From Gnetum montanum (taxonomy: Eukaryota; Streptophyta; Gnetopsida; Gnetales; Gnetaceae), in assembly GCA_015680685.1 (NCBI GenBank), contig MNCI01010443.1, positions 907,483-971,482 of the forward strand: a stretch of 64,000 nucleotides of DNA, read 5' to 3'. This document shows, piece after piece, positions 12,595-24,618 of the stretch. Under the pieces are notes generated by a model. It was not told where the DNA came from and searched no databases. It saw nothing but the letters and a program-made list of their open reading frames with translations. A program made the translations under genes and the position numbers. Position 1 is the first letter of the stretch. Each line of letters begins with the position of its first letter.

Positions 12595-15500
12595 ATGGAA
12601 ATCCATCGTGATCTCTCCACGCCTTTAGCTTTAGTGGGTCCACATGACAAGCTCGAAAGACAATTAAACCTAGACCTGACGGACTGGGAATCAACCATAG
12701 CTAGCACCATAGTGTCCTTAGAAACATCCCTAGACTAGCCCGAGCATCTGGTCCAAACCCTGGATTTAGAGGCTAGGGATGTAACTGAGGATCCTCTTGT
12801 TGAGACGCCTGTGACCACGTCCAAGGGGGAAGTAAAAAAGTTGAAACTTAGCTCCCTCATAGATGCGCAGACACACGAAGATGTAGCCAAGATTCTTCAA
12901 GATAACATTAAAGTTTTCACATGTTCATACAATGACATGCCAGGTTTAGATCCAAGGTTGATACAACACAACATTTTCCTAGACTCGTGCATGAAGGAAA
13001 TCAAGCAGAAGGCTCGTAAGGTTAAGCCAGAAATTTCACTAGCTGTAAGAGATGAAATCACCAAGCTATACCAAGCTGGTTTCATCCATGTAGTTGATTA
13101 CTCAAAATGGGTATCCAACATCATTGTGGTTTCTAAGAAAATAGGAGGAATATGAATTTGTATAGACTTCCGGGATCTAAACAAGGCAATGATCAAAGAC
13201 GATTTCCCACTTCCAAGCATTAATCAACTCATCGACACTACGGCTGGTCATGTTGTATTATCCTTCATGGATGGTTTCTTTGGCTACAACCAAATTCGCA
13301 TTAACCCAGAGCATTAGCTAACAACAACCTTCATGACCCTATGGGGTACCTTTTGTTATACCATGATTCCTTTTGGACTCAAGAACGCCAGATCAACCTA
13401 CCAACGAGCCATAAATTACATCTTTAGCGACTACATCCTAGAAATGCTAAACGACTACGTGGATGATATAACGGTCAATTCCAAAGAAGCTGATGATCAT
13501 CCACGCGATCTAAGGGTAGTCCTCAAGTGTTGTCAAATGTATTATTTACTCCTTAATCCTAAGAAGTATGTCTTTGGGGTGAAAATCAAATGCATGTTAG
13601 GGTTTGTAGTATTGGAGGAAGGGATATGGGTGAACCCTGACAAAGTAAAGGTCATTGTCAACCTGGCACCTCCTACAAACCTCAAGGAATTGCGTGGTTT
13701 GCAAGGTAGGGTATAGTTCATCCGAAGGTTTATAGCAAAATTAACTGACAAGCTACACCCCATGCAACATCTTCTAAAGAAAGGGGTTAACTTCGAATGG
13801 ACAGATTAATGTCAACAAGCCTTCGATGACCTGAAGAAGAAGCTTTTGCACCTCCCAACTGTGCATTCGCCACAGAGGGATAAGCCTTTTTTCATCTACC
13901 TTACCACCTCTGACACATCTATCGCAACACTATTATGTAAAAAATGAGACAATAGATCTAAGATACCAGTGTATTATCTGAGTCATGCATTAATAGCATA
14001 TGAGGTGAAATACGATGAGGTGGAGAGGAATTTCCTTGCCTTAGTATTTACGTTAAAAAAGTGGAGGCATTACCTATTTCACAGTACAATTAACATCATT
14101 TGCAAAAGCAACATACTCCAGGCTATCACTAATAACCTATATGAAAGTAGCAGGATAGCCCAATGGAAAGCAATAACCACAGAGTTTGACTTACACTATG
14201 TAAGCCAGTCATCGACGAAGGGTCAAGCTCTAGCGACAAAACTTATAGCCTCACCCATCGACGAACAGACAACCATAGATCCCGAATTCCTAGATGAGCA
14301 TTTTGGCACTATCAATGCCATCCCATGGAACCTAGAAGCTACTTTACACTTCAACAACGCCTCAACCACGCAAGGAGATAGTGCAGCTTCCATCATTACA
14401 TTCCCCTCTAGGGAAATGCATCCATTTGCTTATCGTTTTTGTGTTCCCACACACCAAAAATGTGGCAGAGTATGAGGGGCTACTTAGAGGCCTCTTGGCT
14501 ACCCAAACACTATGCATACAACACTTAGCAATTCACAGGGATTCATAACTAGTTGTGAATCAAATCACTGAGGTATATGCCTGCAAAGCTCTTCACCTAC
14601 AACCCTATTGCGACCTACAAAAAAGCCTACTCAAATAATTTGCAACTATGGATGTGCAACATGTGCCATGCAACGACAACACCATGGTAGATTCCTTAGC
14701 CACCCTAGCACTAAATATTCCACCATGCTTGTTTGCAAGTCTGCCAACTTCAATTGTCAAATGTACTGAACCTATCACTTAGGGGGGACACGTGGCCTCT
14801 ATCAGTATTGTAGATACCCAGGAGTGGTACACCAATATTAAAGCCTACTTGCAACATGATGAACCCCCAAGCGAATTGACATCTGCCCAAAGAGATGTGA
14901 TCCATAAGCCTGCTCGGCAATATACGCTCATGGGAGATAACACCCTATGCAAACGTTCCTATGACGGGATATTGCTGGCATGCATGGGTGAGGAGCAGGT
15001 GCAGAAGGTGGTTAATGAAGTACATGAGGGACTGTGTGGTGGACACATAGCACCTAGGATATGGCTGCAAAAATCAAACGCCTAGGGTACTACTGGCCCC
15101 ATATGGAGCGTGACTGCTTGTCAAAAGTCAGGAAGTGTGACACATGCCAGAGATATGAAAATCTCATACACATCTCACCTACGGAGCTGCATCCAACACA
15201 GATCACATGGCCTTTCCAGTGATGGGGGCTAGACCTCATAGGGCCTATCACGCCTAAGTTCTCCATAGGGCATAGCTTCATTATCACTGCCACTAAGTAC
15301 TTTACTAAGTGGGTGGAAGTTATCCCCCTGAGGAAGACGACATCCTAGCAGGTCTACCACTTCATCCTGGACAACATCATGATAAGGTTTGGGCTTCCGA
15401 TGACTATTGTAATCGACAATGGACCATAGTTTAGTAGTACAAAAACCCAAACCTTCTGCAACAATCTAGGCATCAAGCAATCATTCTCCTCCTCGTATTA

Positions 15501-16065
15501 CCCGTAGGCGAACGGGCAAGCAGAGGCTACAAATAAGTCCATCATCAACTTGCTGAAGAGGATTCTTAACAACAGCAAGAGGTGGTGGCATGAGCAAATT
15601 CTCTATGTTCTATGGGCCTACAAGATGACATGCAGGACTACGATAAGTAAGATCCCTTACAGTCTTTTTTATGGATCTGAATCTATGTTGCCTCTTGAGT
15701 TGTAGGTACCATCACTCCAGATGATCCTATCTGTTGTCATGAGTGAAACCTAGAATAACGAGTTGAGAATTATCGACCTCGACTTAATAGAGGAGGAACA
15801 CACACAAATGCTGAGCCACATAAAGCACTACCAGAGCAAGCAACGGAAAAAACATCATGCAAACCCACATCAATGGCCAATACAGAAGGGAGACCTCATC
15901 CTTAAGTCTATCTGTGAACATGTGAGAAAATTCTTAGCCAATTGGAAAGGCCCATACATGGTCACTAAAGCTTTTGAGAACGGAGCCTTCAAGCTGGTAG
16001 ACATGGACAGCAATGATTTCACAAATCTGGTGAATCATTCATATCTTAATTCATACTACATTTGA
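12595..16065 (+). pseudogene. pol of copy A: RT, RNase H, aRNase H, integrase (broken)
   Basis: This encodes the replication and integration enzymes. RT spans about 12810-13720, with FMDGFFGYNQI (13267 on) and an intact YVDD at 13456-13467. The first RNase H follows at about 13800-14190 (YYLSHALIAYEVKYDEVE). The archaeal-type RNase H lies at about 14330-14720; a 1-bp frame change near 14450 precedes its VAEYEGLL motif. Integrase covers about 14790-16065: zinc-binding HEGLCGGHIA and CDTCQRY, the catalytic-core WGLDLIGPI (about 15224) and IDNGP (about 15413), then a C-terminal GPYMVTKAFENGAFKL. No chromodomain is seen. Many stops are TAG where sister copies have glutamine, for example directly after IDNGP. 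Confidence 0.88.
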
Positions 16066-16067
16066 AG

Positions 16068-16385
16068 CATGAACATAGTAAACATCGTCCGCTATGATGT
16101 AAAACTGGCACAACTCATCTGCTACAACATAAAACTGGCACAGCTCATCCGCTATGATGTAAAACTGGCACAGCTAGTCCGCTACAACATAAAACTAGCA
16201 CATCTAGTCCGCTATGACTATAAATTGGCACATCTAGTCTGCTATGACTATGAACTAGCACAACATGTCTGTTATGACATTAAACTGGAATATACAGTCT
16301 GTTGGGATCTTAAACCAGCACAGTGATCTACTGGGACCTTAAACTAGCACATGGTCTACCAGGACCTTAAACTGGGTTTGCGGGA
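16068..16385 (+). repeat. Motif array A3 (after integrase), 33-bp period
   Basis: About ten units of CTATGATGTAAAACTGGCAC plus a short spacer, with a regular 33-bp period. Because 33 is a multiple of three, the array reads as an 11-residue repeat (VRYDVKLAQL) in an open frame beginning 4 bp after the integrase stop. This is the third junction array of copy A. Confidence 0.8.
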
Positions 16386-17155
16386 CGTCCTCAGCATGCA
16401 TTTGCATCAAGTACACATCAAGTGAGCTTGCATAGTGCCAACATGGGGTGGGACATTACAGTTCTAGAATGCAGTTCATGATGTGATGAGAATAGAATTT
16501 GGAACATACACAATGCTGTCACTCCTGGCATCTTGCTAATCCCCCGAAGATGTCATATCACATCTGACTGACTCCCTAGACCTACCATTTCCATGACCCA
16601 TCTCCCTGATGGTAGTTCCTTGGTCATTGCCTACTGCTAGAGTTCCAGAAGTATTGTGGCCCAACCACAATATTGTGAGCTCAAGTGATTTTAAGCTATG
16701 TGGTAGCTGATCCCATAGCTGAACTGAGAATGCATGTCTTAGGTAGGGATTCTAGTGCATCTACACTCACAGAAACTCCCCATTCCTTCAATGCCAACTC
16801 CTCCATGCTGATACTACCGAGGCCGCTGCTAGCCTTCCTACTTTGGACATCATGCACTAGTAAAGATGTCTAAGAGCTTCAACAATGTCTACAACAAGCA
16901 AGGCCTTTTCCCTCGTTTTGCATCATGGTTGTTTCTTCTATTTTTCTCTCTATTGTGTTTGCAGGGTGCAGCCGAAGATGCATCCTACCACAACAACAAA
17001 TGCTACAGTGTTGTGAAGTGATTATCTGGATTAACTTTGCTACCTTAGAGTGCACATCCTGTCCTACCTTCTAATATCCTTCCCTTTACCTTACTCCTTG
17101 CATCCGCAATTCCTACTCACTTCCCTCTTTTACAAGATTTTTTCCAACTCCCATT
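16386..17155 (+). other. 3' UTR of copy A (truncated by B)
   Basis: No gene is seen. Near 16959-16970 the sequence TTGTGTTTGCAG followed by GGTGCAGCC matches a conserved 3' UTR element of the other copies (GTGTTTGCAGGATGACAC type). The pyrimidine-rich end (17060-17155) resembles the UTRs of B and D. It stops where B's LTR begins, so the rest of A's 3' end is displaced out of the window. Confidence 0.6.
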
Positions 17156-18907
17156 TGAAACACCACTAATTTTGGCCTAGCACTCTGAAATGAGGATGAC
17201 CCAAGCCCTCCCCGACATTCCAAAGGAAAAATTTGGCTAAGGCATGGAGCTCACACCTAGCTTGCCCAAGGAAGGTTTCTCACATTATCAAAAGTAGCTT
17301 CCCCCAGCATAACCAACTCCAAACAGCATCAAAATCAAGTCAAAAGGTGAAGGGCATGTTGTGGGCACGCTGTGGTCACTCTATAGGTTGAGTCAATGTG
17401 ACCAACTCTCAAAAGCCTCCAAATCAAGTCAAAAAAATTAGATTTTCAAAGGTGCAAATCATCCTCAGGCTCACCATCGACAACCTCTAGACTTCAGCCT
17501 CTAGAATCTCCAAATTTTAAGTCAAAAATTGCAAGTTTTCATAGGTGTTTGTAGGTCAAACTACAGGTGATGCTGTAGGTCACATTGTGGTCATGCTACA
17601 ACATGATTGTAGCATGACTTGCCAAAAAGGCTCAAGAACAAGATACATCAACCTTAGTTTTCAACCTCAAGATCACACACAAACAGGTAGTAGTTGCACT
17701 TCAAGAATCAAGCTTCAAAATTCAGAAATTGATTTGAAAATGTGTCTTTTTCCCCACTCATGCTAAAGGTCACATTGGGCATGAATACAACGTGAGTGAA
17801 GCGTACACACGCTGGACACTAGGATGCTGGGATACACACATTAAAGAAAAACATTGGACATGAATGCAGTGTGAGTATGTTGAAGCTAAAATCAACACAC
17901 ACTGAAGCCCACATCCATTCATATTGGAAGCTCTAGCAAAAAAGAACCACCTCAAGCAGCCATGAAACCTTTCAGATCGACATCCTACAACAGTTAATTC
18001 AGGGACCAAGAAGTTTCAAGTGAGCCGAAGTCGATCCCTTTGATTTTCTTTGCAAATTTTCTTCATTTTTGGGCATGTCGAGCCCTCATGGTCTAAATCG
18101 TATGTACTCCCATGGGCTTGAGTAACCCATGATTTGTAAAATGCAATGTACTTGGTTAAAAACGTAGCTTACCGACACATGACCAACTCACAAATAGCTA
18201 TCCATCAGACACGTGTCAATTGATCCATTTTCCTATTAAATCCCAATCATTGATTCCATTCTGGAATTCTGCACGTGAGCCTAGCCCAGCCCTATAAATA
18301 CCCTATCAATTCACATGAATTGGGGTTGATAATTGGAGACATTGACAATTCTGAGAACATACAGAAAACCAGCAATCCTTGGGTGCTCAGCACACTTGAC
18401 TCCTGGCATCCAAGCACTTCCCACATACACCACATCTCATCATCATGTCATCATGTCACATCATCCTAGGGCTAGACGTTTGACCTGCCATCCAGATGTG
18501 TAGGTATGCTTTGACCGGTGCACATCTTTTCTATGCAATACAATTCAGTTTGTTTTGCCAACCAACCATTATTTTCGTTTACTCTGTTTTATATTTAGTT
18601 TACGTTCCATTTACATTCTTCTTACTACATTCATTTTACATTGTGCTTATATTCTATTTATGATCCTATTTACATGTTACATGCACTATTCACATTTTAA
18701 GACATTAGTTATGATAACCATAGTGCAAGCCATAGTTTATGCTCGGGGAAGTCCTTGGTTGATTTGCGTGCAGACCATCCAAGACACTCTGCCTTCGTTC
18801 CCTTTTCCATCTTTCCCTCAAGTGAAGGCAGGGTTAGCTGTGCCTACCTAACAATCTTTTAGTGTCTATTTCCTTCCAACCTTACACCGACAATTTAGGT
18901 CAGTATA
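17156..18907 (+). repeat. 5' LTR of copy B (1,752 bp)
   Basis: It starts TGAAACACCACTAATTTTGG and ends CAGTATA directly before the primer-binding site (terminal CA changed to TA). Loose internal repeats around 17330-17620 contain ATCAAGTCAAAA and TGTGGTCA. U5 (18740-18907) shares CTCTGCCTTCG and CCCTCAAGTGAAGGCAGG with the LTR ends of C, D and E, where the matching segments are in corresponding orientation. Confidence 0.8.
18210..18300 (+). promoter_or_regulatory. LTR promoter of B: G-box and TATA box
   Basis: CACGTG lies at 18210-18215 and TATAAATA at 18293-18300. A second GCACGTGAG lies at about 18271. The arrangement matches the LTRs of A, C and E. Confidence 0.7.
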
Positions 18908-18913
18908 GTAAAT

Positions 18914-18933
18914 TGGCACTAGAAGGAGGGCCA
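18914..18933 (+). other. Primer-binding site of B
   Basis: TGGCACTAGAAGGAGGGCCA begins 6 bp after the LTR end. It is almost identical to the site in C. The tRNA was not assigned. Confidence 0.8.
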
Positions 18934-19262
18934 ATTTGTTTAACATCTGTCAAAACCTTATTCACGCTACGATTCAAAATCCTACACAACACCAAGCATT
19001 GAAACTAAAACCTAACTTGTTGCCCAGCTTGACTCACTAATGCTACCAAGCACTTTGAAGCTTGAATTAGCTTGTGCATGCTGAGCTACTCACGTTGGGG
19101 TTACTCATGCTGGCTTGCACACACTGCAGCAAATACATGTTGGCTTGCACACTCTGTTAGTCAAGCTTACGCTGTCACACAAGCTGTACATGTTGCACAT
19201 GCTGCAAGTTTACTCATGCTGAGAAGCCAAGTTACACACGCTGTCAGCTTGCAGTCGCTATC
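18934..19262 (+). other. Leader of copy B
   Basis: No gene is seen. From about 19065 to 19255 the leader contains loosely repeated words such as ACTCATGCTG, GGCTTGCACAC and ACACGCTG. These are related in style to the CTGCTACAGTGT repeats of D's leader and the GCGTAAACGCTG repeats of C's leader. Confidence 0.5.
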
Positions 19263-22200
19263 ATGGAATCTTCCCAGATCAATCCTATTTGCGCAATCCT
19301 CACACCAAAATAGTACAACTTCATTTGTGTGAAGATTCAAGCCAAGCTACCTATCGATTGTGTAGAAATAGAAGAAAAATGAGATTATGAACTCATCCAT
19401 AAAGGAGTTCATGAGTTCATCCCCTCAGCATTTGACATAATCCCCTTTTCTAAGTCTCATCATCGACTCATATCTCAACTCCTCATGGCAATGAATCAAA
19501 CCTTGCAGCCACCTCCAATAGAGCCTCAAAGTGGAGATGAGGAAGATGACTTTGCCATCCAATCTGAGCATGGGGATTCATACCGTACTATTAGCCCTCA
19601 TTCCCATACAAACCTATCATTCCAACCTTTAATTGGGATGTCATCAGTCATACCAACTTCCACATCCATCCATTACATACCACAAGTACAAACCTATGGG
19701 GTACCTCTAACTACTTCAACACAACACGTTCAGGGGATCACCTCACAACCTGTGGCTGGGCAGTGGGTTTCACTAGCTATTCAATAGCATCAACCAACTT
19801 ACTATAGCATACCACACCTTACAATCCCATCCCTAAATGTTTCTCCACTACCACAATCGGTAATTCAATAATTTTTCTTTCCACAAAAAATGCAATAGTC
19901 GAATTACTATCAACCACAATCCACTCAACCCACCGGTCTACCTACCATCCAAGAGTGGGTAGACAAGAAGAAAATGATGCACATGTTAATTGAAGAGGTA
20001 CAACGCCTTAAAACTGCAAACATTGAGGAAGTCAAGGTGTTAGATTTCTACCAAGATGACCCAATCCACCCCTCAATTCTACCATTAACCTTGCCAAAGG
20101 AAATCCCATTACCTCAACTGACCAAGTACAATGGAGAGGGAGATCCAAATGCCTACCTAGTGACATTTCGACTAGAATGTCTACTGCTTCAGGCTTGGCT
20201 TCACTCAAGTCTGTGAGTTTTTGCTATGTACTTAATGGGAAAAGCCTTAGACTAGTATCGAGCTCTACCCTGTAAATCCATATCCTCTCTGGAGGATTTG
20301 TTACATCAATTCGTTACTCGCTTCAAATATAATTTGAAATCTGAAGCCACGTTAGATAGCTTGATTTAAATTAAATAAGTGCCATTAGAGCCAGCATAGA
20401 AATTTATCCAAAGGTGGAGTACAGCCTTGAATGAACTTCACAAGCCTATTCCTAAAACGTATATGCTTACCAACCTTAAAGTTGCTATAAATGACTTTAT
20501 TAAGTCAAAGCTTTACTATCTAAAAGCCCTCACATTTAGTCAAGCATTCATGCAAATCAAGAACATAGAAGAAGTAGAACAATCAAGCAATGACCCAGCT
20601 TACGTAGCCTACAAAAACCAACACACTAGCAAACAAAAAAAAACAATAGCAATAGTGGCCGTAATCACAAAAGCAACTTAAAGCCCCAATTGACAAAGTT
20701 GCCAACTTTGGTGCCAACTCACCTACATCAGTAGGGGCCATCCCAAAGCCCAACTTTCAATGCAAGGACCGCTCAAAGTATGCACCACTACCGATGCAAC
20801 CCTCTCAACTATTAGAGAAACTCTTGAAAGCTAGGAAAATCCAACATAAACACATGTCGGAGATTACCTGCCAAAAACATGATAGGTACTGTGAACTACT
20901 AAGGAACCCCACCTTAGCAGTACCAAATGAGCCCCTGGTCCCACAACATTTTAAACTGGACCAATACTACCATTACCATCAAATGGCTAGTTATAGTATA
21001 GACAACTATCATGCTTTGCAAGATGAACTACAGAGAATGATAGAACAAGGCCAATTGGTGATCGACATGGCGAGTCAATCCAACATAGAAGATGCCTCCT
21101 ATGCATAATCTCAATTAGCATAGGTAGCAAGCCCAAAGTTGTGCAACAACCTTTCATGATCTGTGTGCCTTCCAAAAAGGCAAAGATTCCTCCAGCCTCC
21201 ACAAACAAGAGGCCTCCCTTCATTATCAAAGTGCCACCTCAGGCACCCACAACACCCTTAGTGGTCAAGGCTTCACAACACTCGTCCACTAAGATATTAA
21301 ACTGGCATGATGCGGCAACAAAAACTACTAAATAACCTTTCGTCATCAAGGTGCCACAATAAGCTGGCCACATAACAACAACTCCTAAGCTACCCTTTAT
21401 CATAAGGGTGCCACAATGTGGTGACTCCTCACCTACCCAAAGCCCAACAGTGGGCAGCATCTTGATCCCTCCTCCTTCAAAGGTCAACCCCACTAGCAAC
21501 CTGGGTAGGCCCACCAAATGGCAATGCAAGAGGACAAATGGACACCTCGCAACCCCTATGGCCTAAGCAAAGGCCACAACTAGAAAACAACAACTGAACA
21601 CTGGGGCCCCTACCCCCAAACAAGCCAAACAAATCAAACGCAATTCCCCTCCACAAGAGATCTGTCTTCCAAGCCACATGGAAGAAGTCAAAGCCAACAC
21701 AACGACTAACAACAAGGACTTCATAGCTGCACTAGCCTAGGTAAAATAAACACTCAAGAAAAAGAACACAATGTTCAGCTTGTACGACCTAGTCATGACC
21801 TCATCCACTCACTGCCAAGTAGTGGCTGAGATCTTGGCATGCATTCCTATTACGGAGGACATTCCTGTAGATGAGGTATCCATCCATGCAACAATGTTGC
21901 CTCCTACACCACAAGAATTGGGTTCAACCACCTTAACCTTTCACAATGATGAAATCAAAGTCAACCTCGCATGAGTGGAGGTCACTATAGCCCCACTATC
22001 AATTAGCATACATGTTGGATAGTGTACCATCCGCAGAGTGCATGTTGATGATGGTGCAGCAACAAACATAGTCCTATACTCCATCATCAACAAACTAGGT
22101 CTAGCAGATGAAATTAGGCCAACCAAAACCACGTGTCTAAAATCCTTCAACGGATCACATGTCACAGTCAAAGGTACAATCAACTCAGCCTTTGTAGTAG

Positions 22201-22520
22201 GAGAGCAATTCCCCACTAGTGCAGATTTCATTATCATAGAGGAGATGCCAGGTTTCAACATGATTCTAGGCAGGCCTTGGTTAGCCCAACTACATGCCAT
22301 CTCCTCTCCCATCCACAAAGAGGTCCACCTTCGATACGAAGGTGGTCAAATTATCATCCATGGTGATAATGCTTCCTATTCGACTATCCATGACATAGAC
22401 ATGGCACAAGTTTTGGAAGAAGAGTTCCTTGGTGGTACACCTATGGTAACCAATGCAACACTTAAGGCTAACACACCCAAACAAGTGGTTGAAGCCAATA
22501 ACTTCCTAGAGGATTCTTAA
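19263..22520 (+). pseudogene. gag-protease of copy B, broken
   Basis: ATG at 19263 opens MESSQINPICAIL, close to D's MESSQNSS start. The N-terminal Gag region at 19330-19790 includes LISQLLMAMNQT and an acidic PQSGDEEDDFAIQSEHGDSY. The capsid domain runs about 20070-20600 (TLPKEIPLPQLTKYNGEGDP; then SKLYYLKALTFSQAF). The nucleocapsid position (YYHYHQMASYSIDNYHAL, 20965-21020) has lost its cysteines. A spacer with PFIIKVPP and PFIIRVPQ repeats covers 21140-21420. The protease follows at 21770-22520, with VDDGAATNIV at about 22041 and FNMILGRPWLAQL. Several in-frame stops occur, including one 7 codons before the VDDG motif at a site also stopped in D. Confidence 0.85.
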
Positions 22521-22794
22521 CCTTGCATGCTCCCTAATCCATGCCTGGTTAGGAAGCAACTACAAGACCAAGAATTTCCCTTAGCCAAAAATGCAGGTGC
22601 CTACCCACCCCTTTGACATGCATTTTTGACTTTTGTTTACATTGCATTGCACTAGCTTACGGATTACATTTTTCCCACTCACTTAGATCACACATTTTGC
22701 TTTGTTTACACATTCGTCAACTTAGTTTACACATTGCATTTAAAAAATATTAAAACATCATAAAAAAGGAAAAAACATAAAACTACAAAAACAC

Positions 22795-22850
22795 ATGGCC
22801 CGAAAAGGCCTTAAACTAGCATACAGCCCAGAACGACATAAAACTATCAC
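22795..22850 (+). repeat. Motif array B1 (after protease)
   Basis: Two units: ATGGCCCGAAAAGGCCTTAAACT and GCCCAGAACGACATAAAACT. This is the counterpart of A1, C1 and E1. About 165 bp follow before array B3, containing TTCTTGTAG followed by GATC, which resembles the splice acceptor before RT in C and E. Confidence 0.65.
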
Positions 22851-23014
22851 TTTTGGCATTACTTTTCTTTCATTCATACATTTTAACTTTGTTTACAACA
22901 GGTGTTGCTTGATGTTGTTTTCATTCTAGTTGATTCTTGTAGGATCTCACAAGCACATAGCATCACCATGCATGCAGCATCACACCTTACACAAGCAAGG
23001 TAGGCACAAAAAAT

Positions 23015-23420
23015 TCCTAGCATCATGACTTAAAACTGATACCACAGAAAAGTCCTGGCATCATGACTTAAAACTGATGCCACAGAAAAGTCCTGGCATC
23101 ATGACTTAAAACTGATACCATAGCAAATTCCTAGCATCATGACTTAAAACTGATACCACAAAATGTCCTAGAGTCATAACAACAAACCGACACCATAGAG
23201 CTTTGTCCAGTATGACTCTAAACTACCACATTTGTCCTCCATGATGTAAACTTGGCATGCAGAGTCCACTAAGACTATAAACTAGTTTGCCTCTTTATAT
23301 TCTACTACGACTATAAACTAGCAATGCACCATCTGCTACGACACTAAACTGGCACCGTCCAAGGGGTTACAATGTGAAACTAACCCGTAACAGTCCACTA
23401 AGACTATAAACTGGGGAAAT
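23015..23420 (+). repeat. Motif array B3 (before 3' UTR)
   Basis: About a dozen units. The first are near-identical copies of CTGGCATCATGACTTAAAACT with a GATACCACAGAAAAGT spacer (about 38-bp period). Later units read GTCCACTAAGACTATAAACT. The same unit types occur in C3, D3 and E3, so this is the post-integrase array even though integrase is missing here. Confidence 0.8.
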
Positions 23421-24618
23421 CATCAATGAGCAAGCAAAAACTTGAAAAGATGTGCTGCTACAATTGGCTATACATGTTCCACAAAGACTTGCTACATGAT
23501 TTGTCTCATGGACACTAACGAAGCTGATGTTATTCATAATTCTGTTTGCTTTGAAAATTGCATGTTGTGACTCCATTTTCTTATTTAAAGTGCTTAGCTG
23601 ACCATTTCATTTGTGGTTTTCTTATCTTCTTAGAGTTGTGTTTGCAGGAGGACACTCCTGAGATGTTCATGCATAGATGCACTTCATCATGACGACAAGG
23701 TATCACATTCTTCTTGACGCACATAACTAGGTTAATTAATTCATTCATAAGTACATTTCTAACTCCTAATACATCCCCTATTTCCCCATCATGTCCCAAT
23801 TATCCTATTCAATTACACCCCTAGATACATTCCATTCAGCTCAAAACTCTTGACACACCATTGCACATTGTGACTCTCTAAGCAGTTGCAACGTAAAACA
23901 CAGTATACGATGCATGACACAAAATGCAAGCGCTTGAACACGAGCACAACACTAAAAGTAAGCTCTTTCAAAAAGACCAAAGAGAAAAAAATAAAAATAA
24001 AAGAAAAGGAAAAGATAAAACAATGCAAAAAAGAAAAGAAAAGAAGAAACAAATAAGAAAAAACTTAAGAAAAAAAGAAAATGAACAAAAAGGTCAAAGA
24101 GAAAAATGCATGGAAAAGATCTTCATGACCCCATTGACATCATAAACAAAAGGCTATTGGCTATTTTCATACAAGCCCCAAGCCAAAAGGAAATTTTCTT
24201 GAAAAACTATTACACTCGTATCTTAAAGAGATCGTGTTGCACATCATCACGTGGCTTTGGTTGTTTACAACAGGCACCATAAACACTCTAAAAGAGTCCC
24301 ATTTCTCCAAAGAACACACCTCCTACATCTTAGCTTTGAGTTTGCTGAAAATTGGCTATTGGCAAGGACCAAAGATATAACTTGTTCACATGAGAATATT
24401 CCTACCTCTCAATTCCAACAGTAATTACAACCCTTGATCAACTCTAGATTTCCCCTGGTTACAACCAATCCCCCTTGCATCTCAAATTGCATTTCCCAAA
24501 TCCCATGTACTCTTGGACATAGTGTGATGACATCTAGCCAAGGGTCGACTGACAATTCTTGGTACTTTGTTGTTCATGGTGTTTTGCACTTCTTTGTTGA
24601 TGCCTCTTAGGTGGATTC
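23421..24618 (+). other. 3' UTR of copy B with a long purine tract
   Basis: No gene is seen. GTTGTGTTTGCAG followed by GAGGACAC lies near 23636-23656. A purine-rich (A/G) tract covers about 23965-24120 and produces a spurious lysine-rich frame. Segments near 24170-24330 match the 3' UTRs of C, D and E. The text around 24500-24618 matches D at 48160-48265 and stops where D continues to its polypurine tract. Confidence 0.65.

Larger units (their letters stand above)
663..17155 (+). mobile_element. Copy A: Tat-like Ty3/gypsy retrotransposon (visible 5' part)
   Basis: The order is 5' LTR, primer-binding site, leader, gag-protease, motif array, antisense gene, motif array, RT-RNaseH-aRNaseH-integrase, motif array, 3' UTR. 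The LTR starts TGAAACACC and ends CA directly before GTTTTC and a degenerate primer-binding site. The 3' UTR is cut at 17155 by the TGAAACACC start of copy B, so A's polypurine tract and 3' LTR are outside the window. A is the most diverged of the three long copies and has many stops. It must predate B, which sits inside it. Confidence 0.85.
17156..24618 (+). mobile_element. Copy B: non-autonomous gag-protease element (visible part)
   Basis: B contains a 5' LTR, primer-binding site, leader, gag-protease, a short first array, the last array and the 3' UTR. There is no antisense gene, RT, RNase H or integrase. It is inserted in A's 3' UTR; CCATT at 17151-17155 is the likely left target copy. 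At 24618, just before the expected polypurine tract, it is interrupted by a minus-oriented LTR end. Copy D has the same reduced structure. Confidence 0.8.

Noticed and set aside
16386-17155. 3' LTR of copy A
   Set aside because: There is no polypurine tract before 17156, and the LTR starting there leads directly into B's primer-binding site, so it belongs to B.
23924-24145. Lysine-rich 73-codon frame resembling a nuclear protein
   Set aside because: It is a by-product of the A/G tract in B's 3' UTR; the same happens at 47674-47871 in D.
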